Part shown: piece after piece, positions 16,801 through 30,935 of the stretch
How the letters are laid out: every line of letters begins with the position of its first letter
Numbering within the stretch: position 1 is the stretch's first letter
DNA from: Stenotrophomonas sp. NA06056
GTDB lineage: Bacteria > Pseudomonadota > Gammaproteobacteria > Xanthomonadales > Xanthomonadaceae
Length of the DNA: 64,000 nucleotides
Reading direction: 5' to 3'
Assembly: GCF_013364355.1 (NCBI RefSeq)
Contig: NZ_CP054931.1
Location: 992,001 to 1,056,000, forward strand
Made by a program: the position numbers and the translations under genes
The notes under the pieces: model-generated
What the model saw: the letters and a program-made list of their open reading frames with translations, nothing else
What the model was told of the DNA's origin: nothing
Database searches by the model: none

Positions 16801-17796
16801 TCAACGCGCTTTGAGTGCCTTCAACAACGCCGCATTGAACTGCTTCGGATCCTGCACCTGCGGCGAATGGCCCAGTGCCGCGAACTCGACCAGGGTCGAG
16901 CCAGCAATCGCCGCCGCTGCGGCCTTGCCCAATGCCGGGTAATTGCCCAACGTGCCCTTCAGTTCGGGCGATGCCTGGTCACGGCCGATCGCTGTGCGGT
17001 CCTTCTGGCCGATGAACAGGGTGGTGGGCACCTGCAGGTTCTTCAGCTCGTAAATCACGGGTTGGTTGAACACCATGTCCGAGGTCAGCGCCTGGCTCCA
17101 GGCGACCTGCTGCTTGCCTGGGCCCTCGTACATGCCCGACTGCATGCGCGCCCAGGGTTCGTACGCCGGCTTCCACTTGCCGTCGTAGTACACGTCCAGC
17201 TGGTAGCGGCGGATGCTGTCATAGCTGATGTTCATTTCGCCGGCGTACCACGCGTCCACGCTGCGCCAGGGCACGCCCAGCGCCTTCCAGTCCTCCAGTC
17301 CGATCGGATTGACCAGCGACAGACTGCGCAGCTCCTGCGGATACATCAGCGCATAGCGGATCGCCAACATGCCACCCATCGAATGGCCGACCACATGCAC
17401 CGGTACGTCACCCAGTTGCAGCTGCTGCAGCAACGCATGCGTGTTGTCGGCCAGTTGCCCGAAGGAATACTGGTAGCGCTCGGGCTTGCTCGATTTGCAG
17501 AACCCCACCTGGTCCGGCGCGATCACCCGGTAGCCTGCAGCCAGCAGTGGCTTGATCGTCTCCTTCCAGGTGGCTGCGCAGAAGTTCTTGCCATGCAGCA
17601 GCACCACCACGCCGATCGGCTTCTTCTTCGGCGCGACATCCAGATAGGCCATTTCCAGCGGCTGGCGCTGTGATTCCAGCGCAAAGATCTTCACCGGATA
17701 ACCGTAATCGAATCCCTCCAACCGCGGCCCGTAGGTTGGCGCAGCGAGAGCGGACAACGGAAGGCAGGCAAGCAAGGCTGCAGCGATCACGCGCAT
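16801..17796 (-). CDS. Secreted alpha/beta hydrolase
   Basis: A 331-residue hydrolase with signal peptide MRVIAAALLACLPLSALA. The fold shows VVVLLHGKNFCAATW (oxyanion), the nucleophile elbow VGHSMGGMLAIRYAL, the acid in FIGQKDRTA and the His in FAALGHSPQVQDP, so the triad is intact. The substrate is unknown. It is probably periplasmic or extracellular. It has no operon partner and is flanked on both sides by GTAG repeats. Confidence 0.85.
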   Translation of the reverse strand: MRVIAAALLACLPLSALAAPTYGPRLEGFDYGYPVKIFALESQRQPLEMAYLDVAPKKKPIGVVVLLHGKNFCAATWKETIKPLLAAGYRVIAPDQVGFCKSSKPERYQYSFGQLADNTHALLQQLQLGDVPVHVVGHSMGGMLAIRYALMYPQELRSLSLVNPIGLEDWKALGVPWRSVDAWYAGEMNISYDSIRRYQLDVYYDGKWKPAYEPWARMQSGMYEGPGKQQVAWSQALTSDMVFNQPVIYELKNLQVPTTLFIGQKDRTAIGRDQASPELKGTLGNYPALGKAAAAAIAGSTLVEFAALGHSPQVQDPKQFNAALLKALKAR

Positions 17797-17858
17797 GGGA
17801 GATTCCGGGGCAGGGGATGCCCGAGCCTAACCGGAAAGTGGGGACGGTGTTGTCCGTT

Positions 17859-17913
17859 GTAGAGCCGAGCCCACGCCCGGCTGCACAGGTAGAGCCAGGC
17901 CATGCCTGGCTGC
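17859..17913 (+). repeat. Two direct GTAG (SMAG-type) repeats
   Basis: GTAGAGCCGAGCCCACGCCC (17859 onward) is followed by GTAGAGCCAGGCCATGCCTG (17889 onward), each a short stem ending in GGCTGC. They lie between the hydrolase promoter and the sdaA 3' end. Confidence 0.7.
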
Positions 17914-17921
17914 ACCCATCA

Positions 17922-19304
<1,383 letters not shown>

Positions 19305-19405
19305 GGTTGCCGTACTGCGGGTACCGGGAGAGACCGCTATTCTAGCGGTTCACGCCGCACTTCCATGACTGCGGCGCAGCATTTCCGCCAAGGGAGCAAG
19401 CCCCG

Positions 19406-19633
19406 GTGTTGATCCTGTTCCAGCGTGACGACTGCCATCTGTGTGATATGGCCCTGGCCGAACTGGCCAAGGCGCGGGCGCCCGAGTTTGAATCGGTGTT
19501 CCTCGATGACCAGCCAGCGTTGGAGGCGCGTTATGGGGCGCGGGTGCCGGTGCTGCGCGATGAGACGGGCGGGCGGGAGCTGGACTGGCCGTTCGATGCG
19601 GCCTCGGTGCAGGCCTGGCTGGCGGCCGGGTGA
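19406..19633 (+). CDS. Small glutaredoxin-like (DUF836) protein
   Basis: A 75-residue thioredoxin-fold protein with a CHLC redox motif near the N-terminus (FQRDDCHLCDMALAEL) and the cis-proline segment RVPVLRD. The start is GTG 19406, or TTG at 19409; AAGGGAG lies about ten bases upstream. Family members are predicted thiol-disulfide proteins with unclear partners. It is divergent from sdaA, with a 101-bp gap. Confidence 0.85.
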   Translation: MLILFQRDDCHLCDMALAELAKARAPEFESVFLDDQPALEARYGARVPVLRDETGGRELDWPFDAASVQAWLAAG

Positions 19634-19635
19634 AT

Positions 19636-19701
19636 CCGCCGGGCATGGCCCGGCGCTACCCTGTGTCACCGTTCAAGGTAGCGCCGGGCCATGCCCGGCG
19701 G
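19636..19701. repeat. Inverted pair of GTAG (SMAG-type) repeats
   Basis: CCGCCGGGCATGGCCCGG...CTAC (19636-19659) faces GTAGCGCCGGGCCATGCCCG (19678-19701), between the convergent glutaredoxin-like and yceI genes. Confidence 0.75.
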
Positions 19702-19711
19702 CAGACCCGTG

Positions 19712-20284
19712 TTATTTCGCGTCGAACTTCACGATGGTGCTGATCGCGGTTTCGTCCGGAATGGTCTTGGTATCGGCCCAGTCGCCGCCGCCAACACCGA
19801 AGTCCAGACGCTTGACCGTGGCCTTGCCGGTCAGCACCGGCTGTGCGCCGGGCTTCCAGGTGAAGGTGAAGGTGACCGGCTTGCTCACGCCACGCAGTTC
19901 CAGCGTGCCGTCGGCGGCGAACTGGTCGTTGCCCAGCGCACGGAAGCCCTTTGCGGTGTAGCGCGCGGTAGCGAACTTGCTGACGTTGAAGAAGTCCGCC
20001 TCCTTCAGGGTGGAGTCGCGGTCGCTGTTGCCGCTCTTGGCGCCGGCCAGCGGAATCACCACGTCCAGCGAACCTGCGGACGGGTTGGCCGGATCGAAGC
20101 TGAGCTTGGTGGCAAAGCCCGGGAAGCTGCCGGTGAACACTTCACCATCGTATTTGGTGGCAAACGCCAGGAACGAACCGGCACCAGGGGCCTGGGCGTA
20201 GTCGGCGGCGAGTACCGGTGCGGTGGCCAGCATGCCGGCGAGGGCGGCAGCCACGGCGGCCGGGGTGGTCAGTTTCAGGTTCAT
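19712..20284 (-). CDS. Periplasmic YceI-family lipocalin-like protein
   Basis: A 190-residue product with signal peptide (MNLKLTTPAAVAAALAGMLATAPVLA) and a YceI beta-barrel: GSFLAFATKYDGEVFTG, LDVVIPLAG, ADFFNVSKFATARY, GTLELRGVSKPVTFTFTW and the closing KRLDFGVGGGDWADTKTIPDE. YceI proteins bind polyisoprenoids in a hydrophobic barrel; the physiological ligand here is unknown. It is the last gene of the yceI-cybB-yceI cluster, 3 bp after the cytochrome gene. Confidence 0.92.
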   Translation of the reverse strand: MNLKLTTPAAVAAALAGMLATAPVLAADYAQAPGAGSFLAFATKYDGEVFTGSFPGFATKLSFDPANPSAGSLDVVIPLAGAKSGNSDRDSTLKEADFFNVSKFATARYTAKGFRALGNDQFAADGTLELRGVSKPVTFTFTWKPGAQPVLTGKATVKRLDFGVGGGDWADTKTIPDETAISTIVKFDAK

Positions 20285-20287
20285 CGG

Positions 20288-20860
20288 TCAGTCCTTCTGG
20301 GGAGAGGCGAGCCAGCCACGCGGCAACATCCGGGACAGGGTGGCATCGCGCTGGAACAGGTGGTGGTAGAAGGCGGCGCCGGCATGGGCCAGCACCACCG
20401 CGATCAACAGCCAGAAGCCGTATTCGTGCAGGGCATGGGAAACCGCCACGACCTGCGGGTCCGGTCCGCTCAGCTTGGGCACGTCGACCAGGCCGAACCA
20501 GCGGAACGGGCGCAGGCCGCTGGCCGAGTCGTATATCCAGCCCGACAACGGAATGGCGAACATCAGCACATACAGCAGCACATGGGTGGCGCTGGCGATG
20601 CGCTCCTGCCAGCCCGGTACGCCCGGTACCGGTTTGGGGGCACCGGCGTACAGACGCCAGCCCAGGCGCAGCACCACCAGTGCCAGCACGGTGATCCCGA
20701 TCGACTTGTGCGCGGTATAGACCCAGAAATACTTGGGCGTCTTGGGCAGTTCGCCCATGGTCAGGCCGACGATGCCCAAGGCGAGGATCAGCAATGCGAT
20801 CAGCCAGTGCAGGGTCTGGCTGACACTCCCCCAGGCGGCGGGCGTGTTCTTGGCGGTCAT
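20288..20860 (-). CDS. Cytochrome b561
   Basis: Four-helix di-heme inner-membrane cytochrome of 190 residues. Putative heme-ligand histidines lie in QTLHWLIALL, YTAHKSIG, SATHVLLY and HAGAAFYHHLF. Such proteins pass electrons between ubiquinol or superoxide and periplasmic partners. It is sandwiched between two yceI genes and overlaps the upstream one by 4 bp, matching the yceJ-yceI arrangement known in E. coli with an extra yceI. Confidence 0.92.
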   Translation of the reverse strand: MTAKNTPAAWGSVSQTLHWLIALLILALGIVGLTMGELPKTPKYFWVYTAHKSIGITVLALVVLRLGWRLYAGAPKPVPGVPGWQERIASATHVLLYVLMFAIPLSGWIYDSASGLRPFRWFGLVDVPKLSGPDPQVVAVSHALHEYGFWLLIAVVLAHAGAAFYHHLFQRDATLSRMLPRGWLASPQKD

Positions 20861-21501
20861 GAAGGGTCCTTGGTGGCCGTCTGGCTGTCGGAGTGGGGTT
20901 GGGGCGCGGGAGTTCCCGGAGAATCGCTGCGGTCGAGCGTGGCTTCAGCCTCGATCCGCACCTGCACCGCATCACCGATCACGCCAGGCCAGGCAGTGAT
21001 GCCGAAGGCGCGCCGGCTCAGTGACGTGGTGGCGGAAAATCCTGCGGTACGCCGGAACGGCGGCAGTGGATAGCGTTTGATCTGGTTCAACGTCACGTCC
21101 AGCGTGACCTCCTGGCTGACACCGCGCAGGGTCAGGGTGCCCAGTACGCGCGCATGGCGGGCGTCGACCGGTTCGACCTGGCGGGAGACGAAGCGGGCGG
21201 TGGGGAAGCGGTCGCCGTCAAGCAGGCTGCGCGCCAGCGTGGCCTGGTTCCACTTGGCATCGCCAAGGTCCAATCGCGCTACCGGAATCTCGACGTCCAG
21301 CGTCGCTTCGCGCCAGTTGTCGCTATCGAAGTACAGTTGCCCCTGGCTGCCGGAGATCGTACCCAGCGCCTGCGAGTAGCCGGCGTGGTCGATCGCGAAC
21401 AGCACCCGGGTGTGCACCGGATCGATGCGGTAGGCATCGTTGCCTGCCCAGGCGGGGGCGACGGCAAGCAGCATCGGCAGCAGGGCCAGGCAGAGGCGCA
21501 T
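20857..21501 (-). CDS. Second periplasmic YceI-family protein
   Basis: A 214-residue product with signal peptide MRLCLALLPMLLAVAPAWA and YceI motifs YRIDPVHTRVLFAIDHAGYS, LDVEIPVARLDLGDAKWN, FPTARFVS and GTLTLRGVSQEVTLDVTLN. It has a hydrophilic Ser/Thr/Pro-rich tail after the barrel (SPGTPAPQPHSDSQTATKD) that the other YceI lacks. It is the first gene of the three-gene cluster and overlaps the cytochrome start by 4 bp. Confidence 0.92.
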   Translation of the reverse strand: MRLCLALLPMLLAVAPAWAGNDAYRIDPVHTRVLFAIDHAGYSQALGTISGSQGQLYFDSDNWREATLDVEIPVARLDLGDAKWNQATLARSLLDGDRFPTARFVSRQVEPVDARHARVLGTLTLRGVSQEVTLDVTLNQIKRYPLPPFRRTAGFSATTSLSRRAFGITAWPGVIGDAVQVRIEAEATLDRSDSPGTPAPQPHSDSQTATKDPS

Positions 21502-21667
21502 CGGCGGTGGACTCGGGGAAAAAAGACCGTTCGATCATACCCATAGCCCCTGCGCAACGCTGTGTGCACGACTGCAACAGTTTGTGGTGCCGATGTGGCC
21601 GGAAACAGGCTGTTGCAGCGATGTCTCCAGCCCTGTGTGACAATCGGCACAGGACAGGGGGTTCAGG

Positions 21668-24600
21668 ATGACGAGCGGCTGGCGCCGGTGGTGCCAAGGC
21701 ATTGCAGGAGCAGGTCTGGTGCTGTTGGCGCTTTCCGCTGCAGCCGCGACCTTGGACATGGCCGGTGAAACGCCGCGCCTGCGCCGCTTTGGCGCGGCCG
21801 AAGGGCTGCCCTCGCGCATGGTGGTCGCGCTGGCTGAAGACCGTCAGGGCCGTGTGTGGGCCGCCACCGACGGTGGCCTTGCCCGCTATGACGGTGGGGA
21901 GCTGCGGGTCTGGCAGCACGACCCGGCACAACCGGATTCACTACCCGGCAACGAGATCGAAACCCTGCTGATCGACCCGCGGGACCGGGTGTGGGTCGGC
22001 ATCAATGGCAAGGGCCTGGCCCGCCTGGATGCCGATCGCGAGCGCTTCAAGACCTTCGAGTCCGTTACCGAAGGCTGCCAAGGGCAGTTCTGGACCTTGG
22101 CCTATGCCGAGGACGCGCTTTGGATCGGCAGCAGCAGCCATGGGGTCTGCCGCTTTGGCGAAGACGGCTCGTTGCGCTATTTCCAGCATGATCCGGCGCA
22201 GCCCGGCGGACTGCCGAGCGACACGATCTTCAGCAGCCTGGTCGATGCGCAGGGACGTCTGTGGGTGGGAACCGAAGCTGGCGTGGCGCGCTGGAATGGC
22301 CACGCCTTCGAGGCCGTGGCGCCGCGCGAACTGAAAGCGGTCAATGTCCTGCGGCTGAGCCGCGATGCCGATGGCGCGATCTGGGTCGGCACACAGAACG
22401 ACGGCCTGTATCGCATCGATGCGCAGGACCGGGTGACGCGACCGGCCTGGGCCGACAGTGCTGGCCTGCGTTCGGCCCTGGTGCTGCCCGACAGCCGCGG
22501 GGGCTATTGGGCGGGAACCTCCGATGGACTGCTGCGCGGTGACGGCCAGGTGTTGCGCAAACTGGATGGCGACCGTGGCAGTGGCTTCCTGACCGGTCAC
22601 AGCGGCGTGCTCGACCTGCTGCAGGACCACGAAGGCGGGCTCTGGGTGGCCCTGCTGACGCAGGGGCTGGCCTATCTTCCACCGGACTGGCGACGCTTTT
22701 CGACCTGGTACCAGCTCGATGGCAGGCCGCTGGACAGCCAGTACCTGCTGAGTGCCGCCGCTGACGGTGACAGCTACTACGTCGGTTCAGCGCATGGTGT
22801 CTACCAGATCGATGCACAGGGGACGTTGAGCCTGTTGGCCAGCAACCGTGAGCTGGGCAGCGGTGCGGTGTGGTCGGTGCTGCCGCGTCCCGACGGACGG
22901 CTGTGGCTGGGCCGCGCTGGCCGTATCAGCGTCTATGACCCGGCGACGCGCGCGCTGCGTGACTGGCGCATCGACGGCGGCTCCGACCTGCGGCAGCGGA
23001 TCGATCTGATGCGGCAGGCGCCTGATGGAACGGTCTGGGTGTCGGTGATGAATCTGGGCCTGCAGCAGCGCAGTGCGGAGGGCCGCCTGTTGCGCAGTTT
23101 CGACGCGGCGACGCTGCGTGGCAGCACTGATGCGCCGGTCGAGCAGATCCGCTTCGATGCCGGCGGGCGGGCCTGGGTGATGGGGGAAATGGGTATCTGG
23201 CGCGAGCAGGGTGACCGCTTCGAAGCGGTGCCGGGCGTGTCCCAGGGTTCCATCTACGATCTGGTGTGGATCGATCCCCGGCAGATGTGGATCGCACGCC
23301 AGGGCGCGTTTGAACGCTACCAGTGGGATGGCCTCAGCCTGCGTCTGATCCAGCGCGTCGATGCCAGTGCCGGCGTGCCGCCGGTCAGCATGGGAGGGTT
23401 GGCCCTGGCCAGCAACGGACAGGTGTGGGCGACGACGCCCCGTGGCCTGCTGCGCTGGGATCCGAAACAGCGTCGCCTGCAGATCTTCAACGAGCGCGAC
23501 GGCCTGCTCGATGCCGAGTTCACCGGACGCCCGCCGGCGATCGCTGCCGATGGCCGGGTACTGGCTGTGACTCAGACCGGCATGGTGGGCTTTGATCCAA
23601 ATGCCGCCGACACCGAACTGCCGCCGTCGCAGCTGGTGATCGCGCAGGTTCGCGTCCGTCGCGACGATGCGCGCGGCTGGCAGCCCCTGCCAACCTCCGG
23701 CCTGCTGTTGCTGGGTCCCGATGACCGTGATCTGCAGATCGATGCGCGGTTGCTGTCCTACGCCAGCCCGCAGGGCAACCGCTATCGGTTCCGTGTGGAC
23801 GGTTACGACCAGAACTGGGTGGAACAGGGCGGGGATGGCCAGCGTACGTTGTCGCGGCTGCCGCCCGGAGCCTATTCGGTCGAGGTGCAGGCCGCATCGG
23901 CCAGTGGGCCGTGGACGCCTTCGCAGCAGCTGCACATCAAGGTATTGCCGCCCTGGTGGCGCAGCAGCATGGCGATCTTCGGCTATGTGATGCTGGGTTC
24001 GCTGTTGCTGCTGGCACTGCTGTGGTTGATCCGCAGGCGCCTGCGGCGGCGCCAGCAGTGGCAGTTGACGGTGCACAAGCAGCAGATCGCCGAGCAGGCA
24101 TCTCAGGCCAAGAGCCGATTCCTGGCGACCCTGGGCCACGAGGTGCGCACGCCGATGACCGGCGTACTGGGCATGAGCGAACTGCTGCTGGCTACCGAAC
24201 TGGACCCGGTGCAGCGCAGCTATGCAGGCTCGATCCAGCAGGCTGGCAGCCATCTGCTGCGCCTGGTCAACGATGCCCTGGACCTGGCACGGATCGAGGC
24301 CGGCCGACTGGAACTGGATATCCGGCCGTTCGATCTGGGCGGGCTGCTGGACCAGGTGCAGGCGCTGATGCAGCCGATGGCGCAGCAGCGCAGGCTGGCC
24401 TTCCTGCGTGAGGGAGACCTGCCAGGCCCGATCTGCATCAGTGGCGATGAGATGCGCGTCCGCCAGATCCTGCTGAACCTGCTGGGCAACGCGATCAAGT
24501 TCACCGAGCGTGGCCATGTCGGCCTGGCGGCACGCCTGGACGAGAACGGCGGCGTGGTGACCTTCGAGGTCAGCGACAGTGGGCCGGGCATCAATGCCGA

Positions 24601-25213
24601 GCAGCAGCAGCGGCTGTTCCATCGTTTCGAACAGGCCGATGGCCCGCGGACCGCCTCGCGCTATGGTGGCAGTGGGCTGGGCCTGGCAATCTGCCAGGAG
24701 CTGGCGGTGGCGATGGGTGGCCGCATCGATGTCGACAGCCAGCCGGGGCGTGGTGCGCGTTTCTCAGTGCGGCTGCCGCTGCCATGGAGCCGGCAGCAGG
24801 CCTCCAGCCATGGTGAAGCAACGTCGCCGACGCTGCCTGCACTGCGCATCCTGCTGGTCGAGGATGATGCAACCGTTGCCGAGGTCATTGCCGGCCTGCT
24901 GCGCAGCCGTGGCCATGAGGTGGTGCATGTGCTGCATGGCCTGGGTGCGCTGTCGGAGATTTCCACCGAGGGCTTCGATGTCGGCCTGCTCGACCTCGAC
25001 CTGCCGGCATTGGATGGCACTGCCATCGCCCGCCAGCTGCGTGCGATGGGCTACGAACTGCCGTTGGTGGCGGTTACCGCGCGCTCGGATGCCTATGCCG
25101 AGACCCAGGTGCTTGCAGCCGGCTTCGATGGTTTCCTGCGCAAGCCGGTGACCGGCGATCTGCTGGTTGCGGCGATCGCCCAGGCACGCAGCAAGCGGCA
25201 GATCATCAGCTGA
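21668..25213 (+). CDS. Giant hybrid two-component sensor kinase A (propeller, Y_Y_Y, HisKA, REC)
   Basis: A 1181-residue membrane sensor. After a signal peptide (about 1-27) comes a long periplasmic two-component propeller of Reg_prop repeats ([20 protein letters not shown] and similar) to about residue 690. A Y_Y_Y domain around 700-765 ([17 protein letters not shown]) and one transmembrane helix (about 766-788) follow. The cytoplasmic part has HisKA with phospho-acceptor His about 824 ([11 protein letters not shown]), a HATPase_c ([20 protein letters not shown]) and one receiver with Asp about 1109 ([12 protein letters not shown]). It ends after the receiver with no DNA-binding or HPt domain. 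The ligand is unknown; similar architectures sense glycans in Bacteroidetes. Confidence 0.92.
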   Translation: MTSGWRRWCQGIAGAGLVLLALSAAAATLDMAGETPRLRRFGAAEGLPSRMVVALAEDRQGRVWAATDGGLARYDGGELRVWQHDPAQPDSLPGNEIETLLIDPRDRVWVGINGKGLARLDADRERFKTFESVTEGCQGQFWTLAYAEDALWIGSSSHGVCRFGEDGSLRYFQHDPAQPGGLPSDTIFSSLVDAQGRLWVGTEAGVARWNGHAFEAVAPRELKAVNVLRLSRDADGAIWVGTQNDGLYRIDAQDRVTRPAWADSAGLRSALVLPDSRGGYWAGTSDGLLRGDGQVLRKLDGDRGSGFLTGHSGVLDLLQDHEGGLWVALLTQGLAYLPPDWRRFSTWYQLDGRPLDSQYLLSAAADGDSYYVGSAHGVYQIDAQGTLSLLASNRELGSGAVWSVLPRPDGRLWLGRAGRISVYDPATRALRDWRIDGGSDLRQRIDLMRQAPDGTVWVSVMNLGLQQRSAEGRLLRSFDAATLRGSTDAPVEQIRFDAGGRAWVMGEMGIWREQGDRFEAVPGVSQGSIYDLVWIDPRQMWIARQGAFERYQWDGLSLRLIQRVDASAGVPPVSMGGLALASNGQVWATTPRGLLRWDPKQRRLQIFNERDGLLDAEFTGRPPAIAADGRVLAVTQTGMVGFDPNAADTELPPSQLVIAQVRVRRDDARGWQPLPTSGLLLLGPDDRDLQIDARLLSYASPQGNRYRFRVDGYDQNWVEQGGDGQRTLSRLPPGAYSVEVQAASASGPWTPSQQLHIKVLPPWWRSSMAIFGYVMLGSLLLLALLWLIRRRLRRRQQWQLTVHKQQIAEQASQAKSRFLATLGHEVRTPMTGVLGMSELLLATELDPVQRSYAGSIQQAGSHLLRLVNDALDLARIEAGRLELDIRPFDLGGLLDQVQALMQPMAQQRRLAFLREGDLPGPICISGDEMRVRQILLNLLGNAIKFTERGHVGLAARLDENGGVVTFEVSDSGPGINAEQQQRLFHRFEQADGPRTASRYGGSGLGLAICQELAVAMGGRIDVDSQPGRGARFSVRLPLPWSRQQASSHGEATSPTLPALRILLVEDDATVAEVIAGLLRSRGHEVVHVLHGLGALSEISTEGFDVGLLDLDLPALDGTAIARQLRAMGYELPLVAVTARSDAYAETQVLAAGFDGFLRKPVTGDLLVAAIAQARSKRQIIS

Positions 25214-25296
25214 GTACGGCATCTTGCGACGTGAATCCCGCAACTTTCGGTTTACCATGCCGACGCCCACGGCGTGGGGATCATCAACAGCAGCGT

Positions 25297-25309
25297 GAGG
25301 AGGCCATCG

Positions 25310-25312
<3 letters not shown>
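25297..25312 (+). promoter_or_regulatory. Shine-Dalgarno that sets the start of sensor kinase B
   Basis: GAGGAGG lies six bases before GTG 25310. This favours a GTG start whose product begins with a clean signal peptide (VYLRAVTLLMLLLCCLAPA) over the in-frame GTG at 25274. Confidence 0.6.
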
Positions 25313-28840
<3,528 letters not shown>

Positions 28841-28882
28841 GGGGTTCGGCAGGGCTGCGCCCTGCACCTGCAGAGGCAACGG

Positions 28883-28948
28883 CAACGGCCGAAGCAACAG
28901 CAACAGCCGAAGCAACAGCAACAGCCGAAGCAACAGCAACAGCAACAG
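28883..28948 (+). repeat. 18-bp tandem repeat (CAACAGCCGAAGCAACAG)
   Basis: There are three consecutive 18-bp units, 28883-28900 (one change, CAACGG), 28901-28918 and 28919-28936, then a partial CAACAGCAACAG. A degenerate single copy lies in reverse at about 29368-29390, within the facing composite unit. Confidence 0.85.
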
Positions 28949-28965
28949 CTTGCTATCCGTGGGAT

Positions 28966-29067
28966 GGCGGGGTGGGTCCGGTTGCGGGGGACGCTGCAAG
29001 TACGTCCATGTAAGCTCGGTCGCGCCATCCATGGCGCTCACGCCCCCGCAACCGGACCCACCCCGCC
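28966..29067 (+). repeat. Y-element 3: 25-bp stem, 52-nt core
   Basis: Arms 28966-28990 and 29043-29067 pair perfectly over 25 bp (GGCGGGGTGGGTCCGG...). The core 28991-29042 is again exactly 52 nt, starting ACGCTGC and ending CTCACG, with 39 of 52 positions identical to the element 1 core. The two mini-hairpins become TACGTccATGTA and GCGCCATccATGGCGC. Confidence 0.85.
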
Positions 29068-29137
29068 TTCGACAGATTTCCGCGATCTGTCGGAATGACA
29101 TGGCGTGCTCTTGGTGGGTGTCGACCTTGGTCGACAT

Positions 29138-29161
29138 GTAGATCCACGCCATGCGTGGATG
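29138..29161 (+). repeat. GTAG (SMAG-type) palindrome inside the inverted-repeat gap
   Basis: GTAGATCCACGCCATGCGTGGATG forms a short stem. The same sequence type recurs at 36569-36592. Confidence 0.75.
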
Positions 29162-29252
29162 TTTTTCGATCAATTGTCGAAATATTCGATTTCGATGGAG
29201 ATTCATCCACGCATGGCGTGAATCCATCAGACACCGGAAATCTGTCAAAGGT

Positions 29253-29348
29253 GGGGCGGTGTCGGATTGCGGGGTGTCTGCGGCATGGATGCCGCGGCCA
29301 AGCCTACAGGGACGTACTTGCGGCGTCCCCGCACTCCGACACCGCCCC
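29253..29348 (-). repeat. Y-element 4: 22-bp stem, 52-nt core
   Basis: Arms 29253-29274 and 29327-29348 pair over 22 bp with one mismatch. The core 29275-29326 is 52 nt; read on the minus strand it matches element 3 at 42 of 52 positions. In the second mini-hairpin, C/G in element 3 (GCGCCAT..ATGGCGC) becomes G/C (GCGGCAT..ATGCCGC), a compensatory double change that keeps the pair. Confidence 0.83.
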
Positions 29349-29434
29349 GCCATCCCACGAGATACCCGCTGTTGCTTCGGCTGTTGCCGTTGCTCCGGCC
29401 TCTGCAGGTGCAGGGCGCAGCCCTGCCGAACCCA

Positions 29435-30844
29435 CTACTCCGCTACGTGCTCGACCTCGCGCGGTTCCGGCTTGGTGTCAGGCAGCTGCCAGAAGATCAG
29501 CGTCGAGGTCAGGGTGATCGCGCCCACGCACAGGAACGTGGCATGCAGCGCAGCCGTCGCGCCATGGCCTTCCAGCTGTGTGCCGAACGCGGCCAGCAGG
29601 CTGCCTGCAGCCGCCGCACCGAAGCCGGCGGCGAGCATCATCACCATCGACAGCAGGCTGTTGCCGGAACTGGCGAACTCGCGATCGAGATCGCGCAGGG
29701 TGACGGTGTTCATCACGGTGAACTGCAGCGAATTGACCGCACCGAAGAAGGCCAGTTGCAGCAGGCGCACGGACAGGTGCTGGCCGGGTGTCATCAGAAC
29801 GAAGCTGGCCATCGCCAGGCCGACCAGTACGGTGTTGGTCATCAGTACGCGGCGATAGCCGTAGCGCTCGACCAGCTTCACCGCCAGCTTCTTCGACACC
29901 ATGCCCGCGGCGGCCACCGGCACCATCATCAGGCCGGCGTTCATCGGCCCCAGGCCAAGACCGACCTGCAGCAGCAGCGGAATCAGCATCGGCATGGCAC
30001 TGCTGCCGATGCGCGAGAACAGGTTGCCGAGAATGCCGATGCGATAGCTGGGCACGCGGAACAGCGCCAGCGAAAACAGCGGTGCCGTTGAATTCGCCGC
30101 GTGCAGCCAGTAGCCGACCAGCGCAGCCAGGCCGGCCACGGTCATCAGCATCACCAGCGCGTGAGGTGTGCCGAGCCCGGAAATGCCGTCCAGCGCCAGC
30201 GACAGCACCACCATCGCAAAGGCAAGCATGGCGTAGCCGCGCAGGTCGAAACGGGTGCGATGGCTGGCGTAGTGGTCGGGCATGATCTTCATCGCGGCGA
30301 TGAAGCCGATGACGCCGATCGGCAGGTTGATCAGGAACACCCAGTGCCACGATGCGATCTCGACCAGCCAGCCGCCCAGGGTCGGGCCGATCAGCGGACC
30401 GACCAGTGCGGGGATGGCGATGAAGCTCATCGCACGCAGGAAGTCCTCGCGCGGCACCGAGCGCATCACCGCCAGGCGCCCGACCGGCAGCAGCATCGCG
30501 CCACCGATGCCCTGCAGTACGCGTGCAGCTACCAGCTGGTGCAGCTGTTGCGCCATCGCGCAGGCCAGCGAGCCGAGGGTGAACAGGATGATCGCCACCA
30601 GGAAGGTGCGACGGGTGCCGTAGCGGTCGGCGATCCAGCCGGAGGCGGGAATGAAGGTGGCCACGGCCAGTGCGTAGCTGAACACCACCGACTGCATCTG
30701 CAGCGGGCTCTCGCCAAGGCTGGCTGCCATCGCCGGCAGCGCCGTGTTGACGATGGTCGAGTCCAGCATCTGCATGAAGATCGCCAGCGAGACCAGCCAC
30801 AGCAGGGGACGCTGGCGGGTATAGGTCGATGGCGCTGTGGACAT
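29435..30844 (-). CDS. MFS multidrug exporter, DHA2 (14-helix) type
   Basis: A 469-residue inner-membrane proton-driven exporter. Motif A-like GWIADRYGTRRTF, the DHA2 N-terminal signature FMQMLDSTIVNTALPAMA and motif C-like IAIPALVGPLIGPTLGGWL are present. The sequence resembles MdtD-like members of the family. No membrane-fusion partner is adjacent, so it probably works alone. ATG 30844 (MSTAPSTYTRQRP) was preferred to a start 14 codons upstream. The substrate is unknown. Confidence 0.88.
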   Translation of the reverse strand: MSTAPSTYTRQRPLLWLVSLAIFMQMLDSTIVNTALPAMAASLGESPLQMQSVVFSYALAVATFIPASGWIADRYGTRRTFLVAIILFTLGSLACAMAQQLHQLVAARVLQGIGGAMLLPVGRLAVMRSVPREDFLRAMSFIAIPALVGPLIGPTLGGWLVEIASWHWVFLINLPIGVIGFIAAMKIMPDHYASHRTRFDLRGYAMLAFAMVVLSLALDGISGLGTPHALVMLMTVAGLAALVGYWLHAANSTAPLFSLALFRVPSYRIGILGNLFSRIGSSAMPMLIPLLLQVGLGLGPMNAGLMMVPVAAAGMVSKKLAVKLVERYGYRRVLMTNTVLVGLAMASFVLMTPGQHLSVRLLQLAFFGAVNSLQFTVMNTVTLRDLDREFASSGNSLLSMVMMLAAGFGAAAAGSLLAAFGTQLEGHGATAALHATFLCVGAITLTSTLIFWQLPDTKPEPREVEHVAE

Positions 30845-30935
30845 GGGGTGTGGCCGGTGCAACGTGGGGGCGCCATGATCGCGCACTGCGGGTCACGGCG
30901 CGATCAACATCGCGCCGCGACCGCATGCGGGACGC

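Larger units (their letters stand above)
28843..29432. repeat. 34-bp exact terminal inverted repeat
   Basis: GGTTCGGCAGGGCTGCGCCC... at 28843-28876 recurs as its perfect reverse complement at 29399-29432, each end only 2 bp from the stop codon of the flanking gene. Each end also contains its own hairpin (GCAGGG-ctgcg-CCCTGC). Confidence 0.85.
28841..29434. other. Gene-free 594-bp quasi-palindromic gap
   Basis: There is no gene between kinase B and the convergent MFS gene. The gap is built as two homologous composite units facing each other. From the outside in, each has a 34-nt end (28843-28876 and its exact reverse complement 29399-29432), CAACAGC/CCGAAG-rich repeats, a GTGGGATGGCGGGG segment, a Y-element, and a GACAGATTTCC segment (29071-29081, and reversed at 29235-29245). 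The centre carries a SMAG-type GTAG palindrome at 29138-29161 and a reversed relative at about 29205-29225. Confidence 0.8.

Noticed and set aside
28883..28948. Possible CRISPR-like or coding tandem repeat
   Set aside because: The 18-bp units are directly adjacent without spacers, there are no cas genes, and the frame is broken by the surrounding palindromes.
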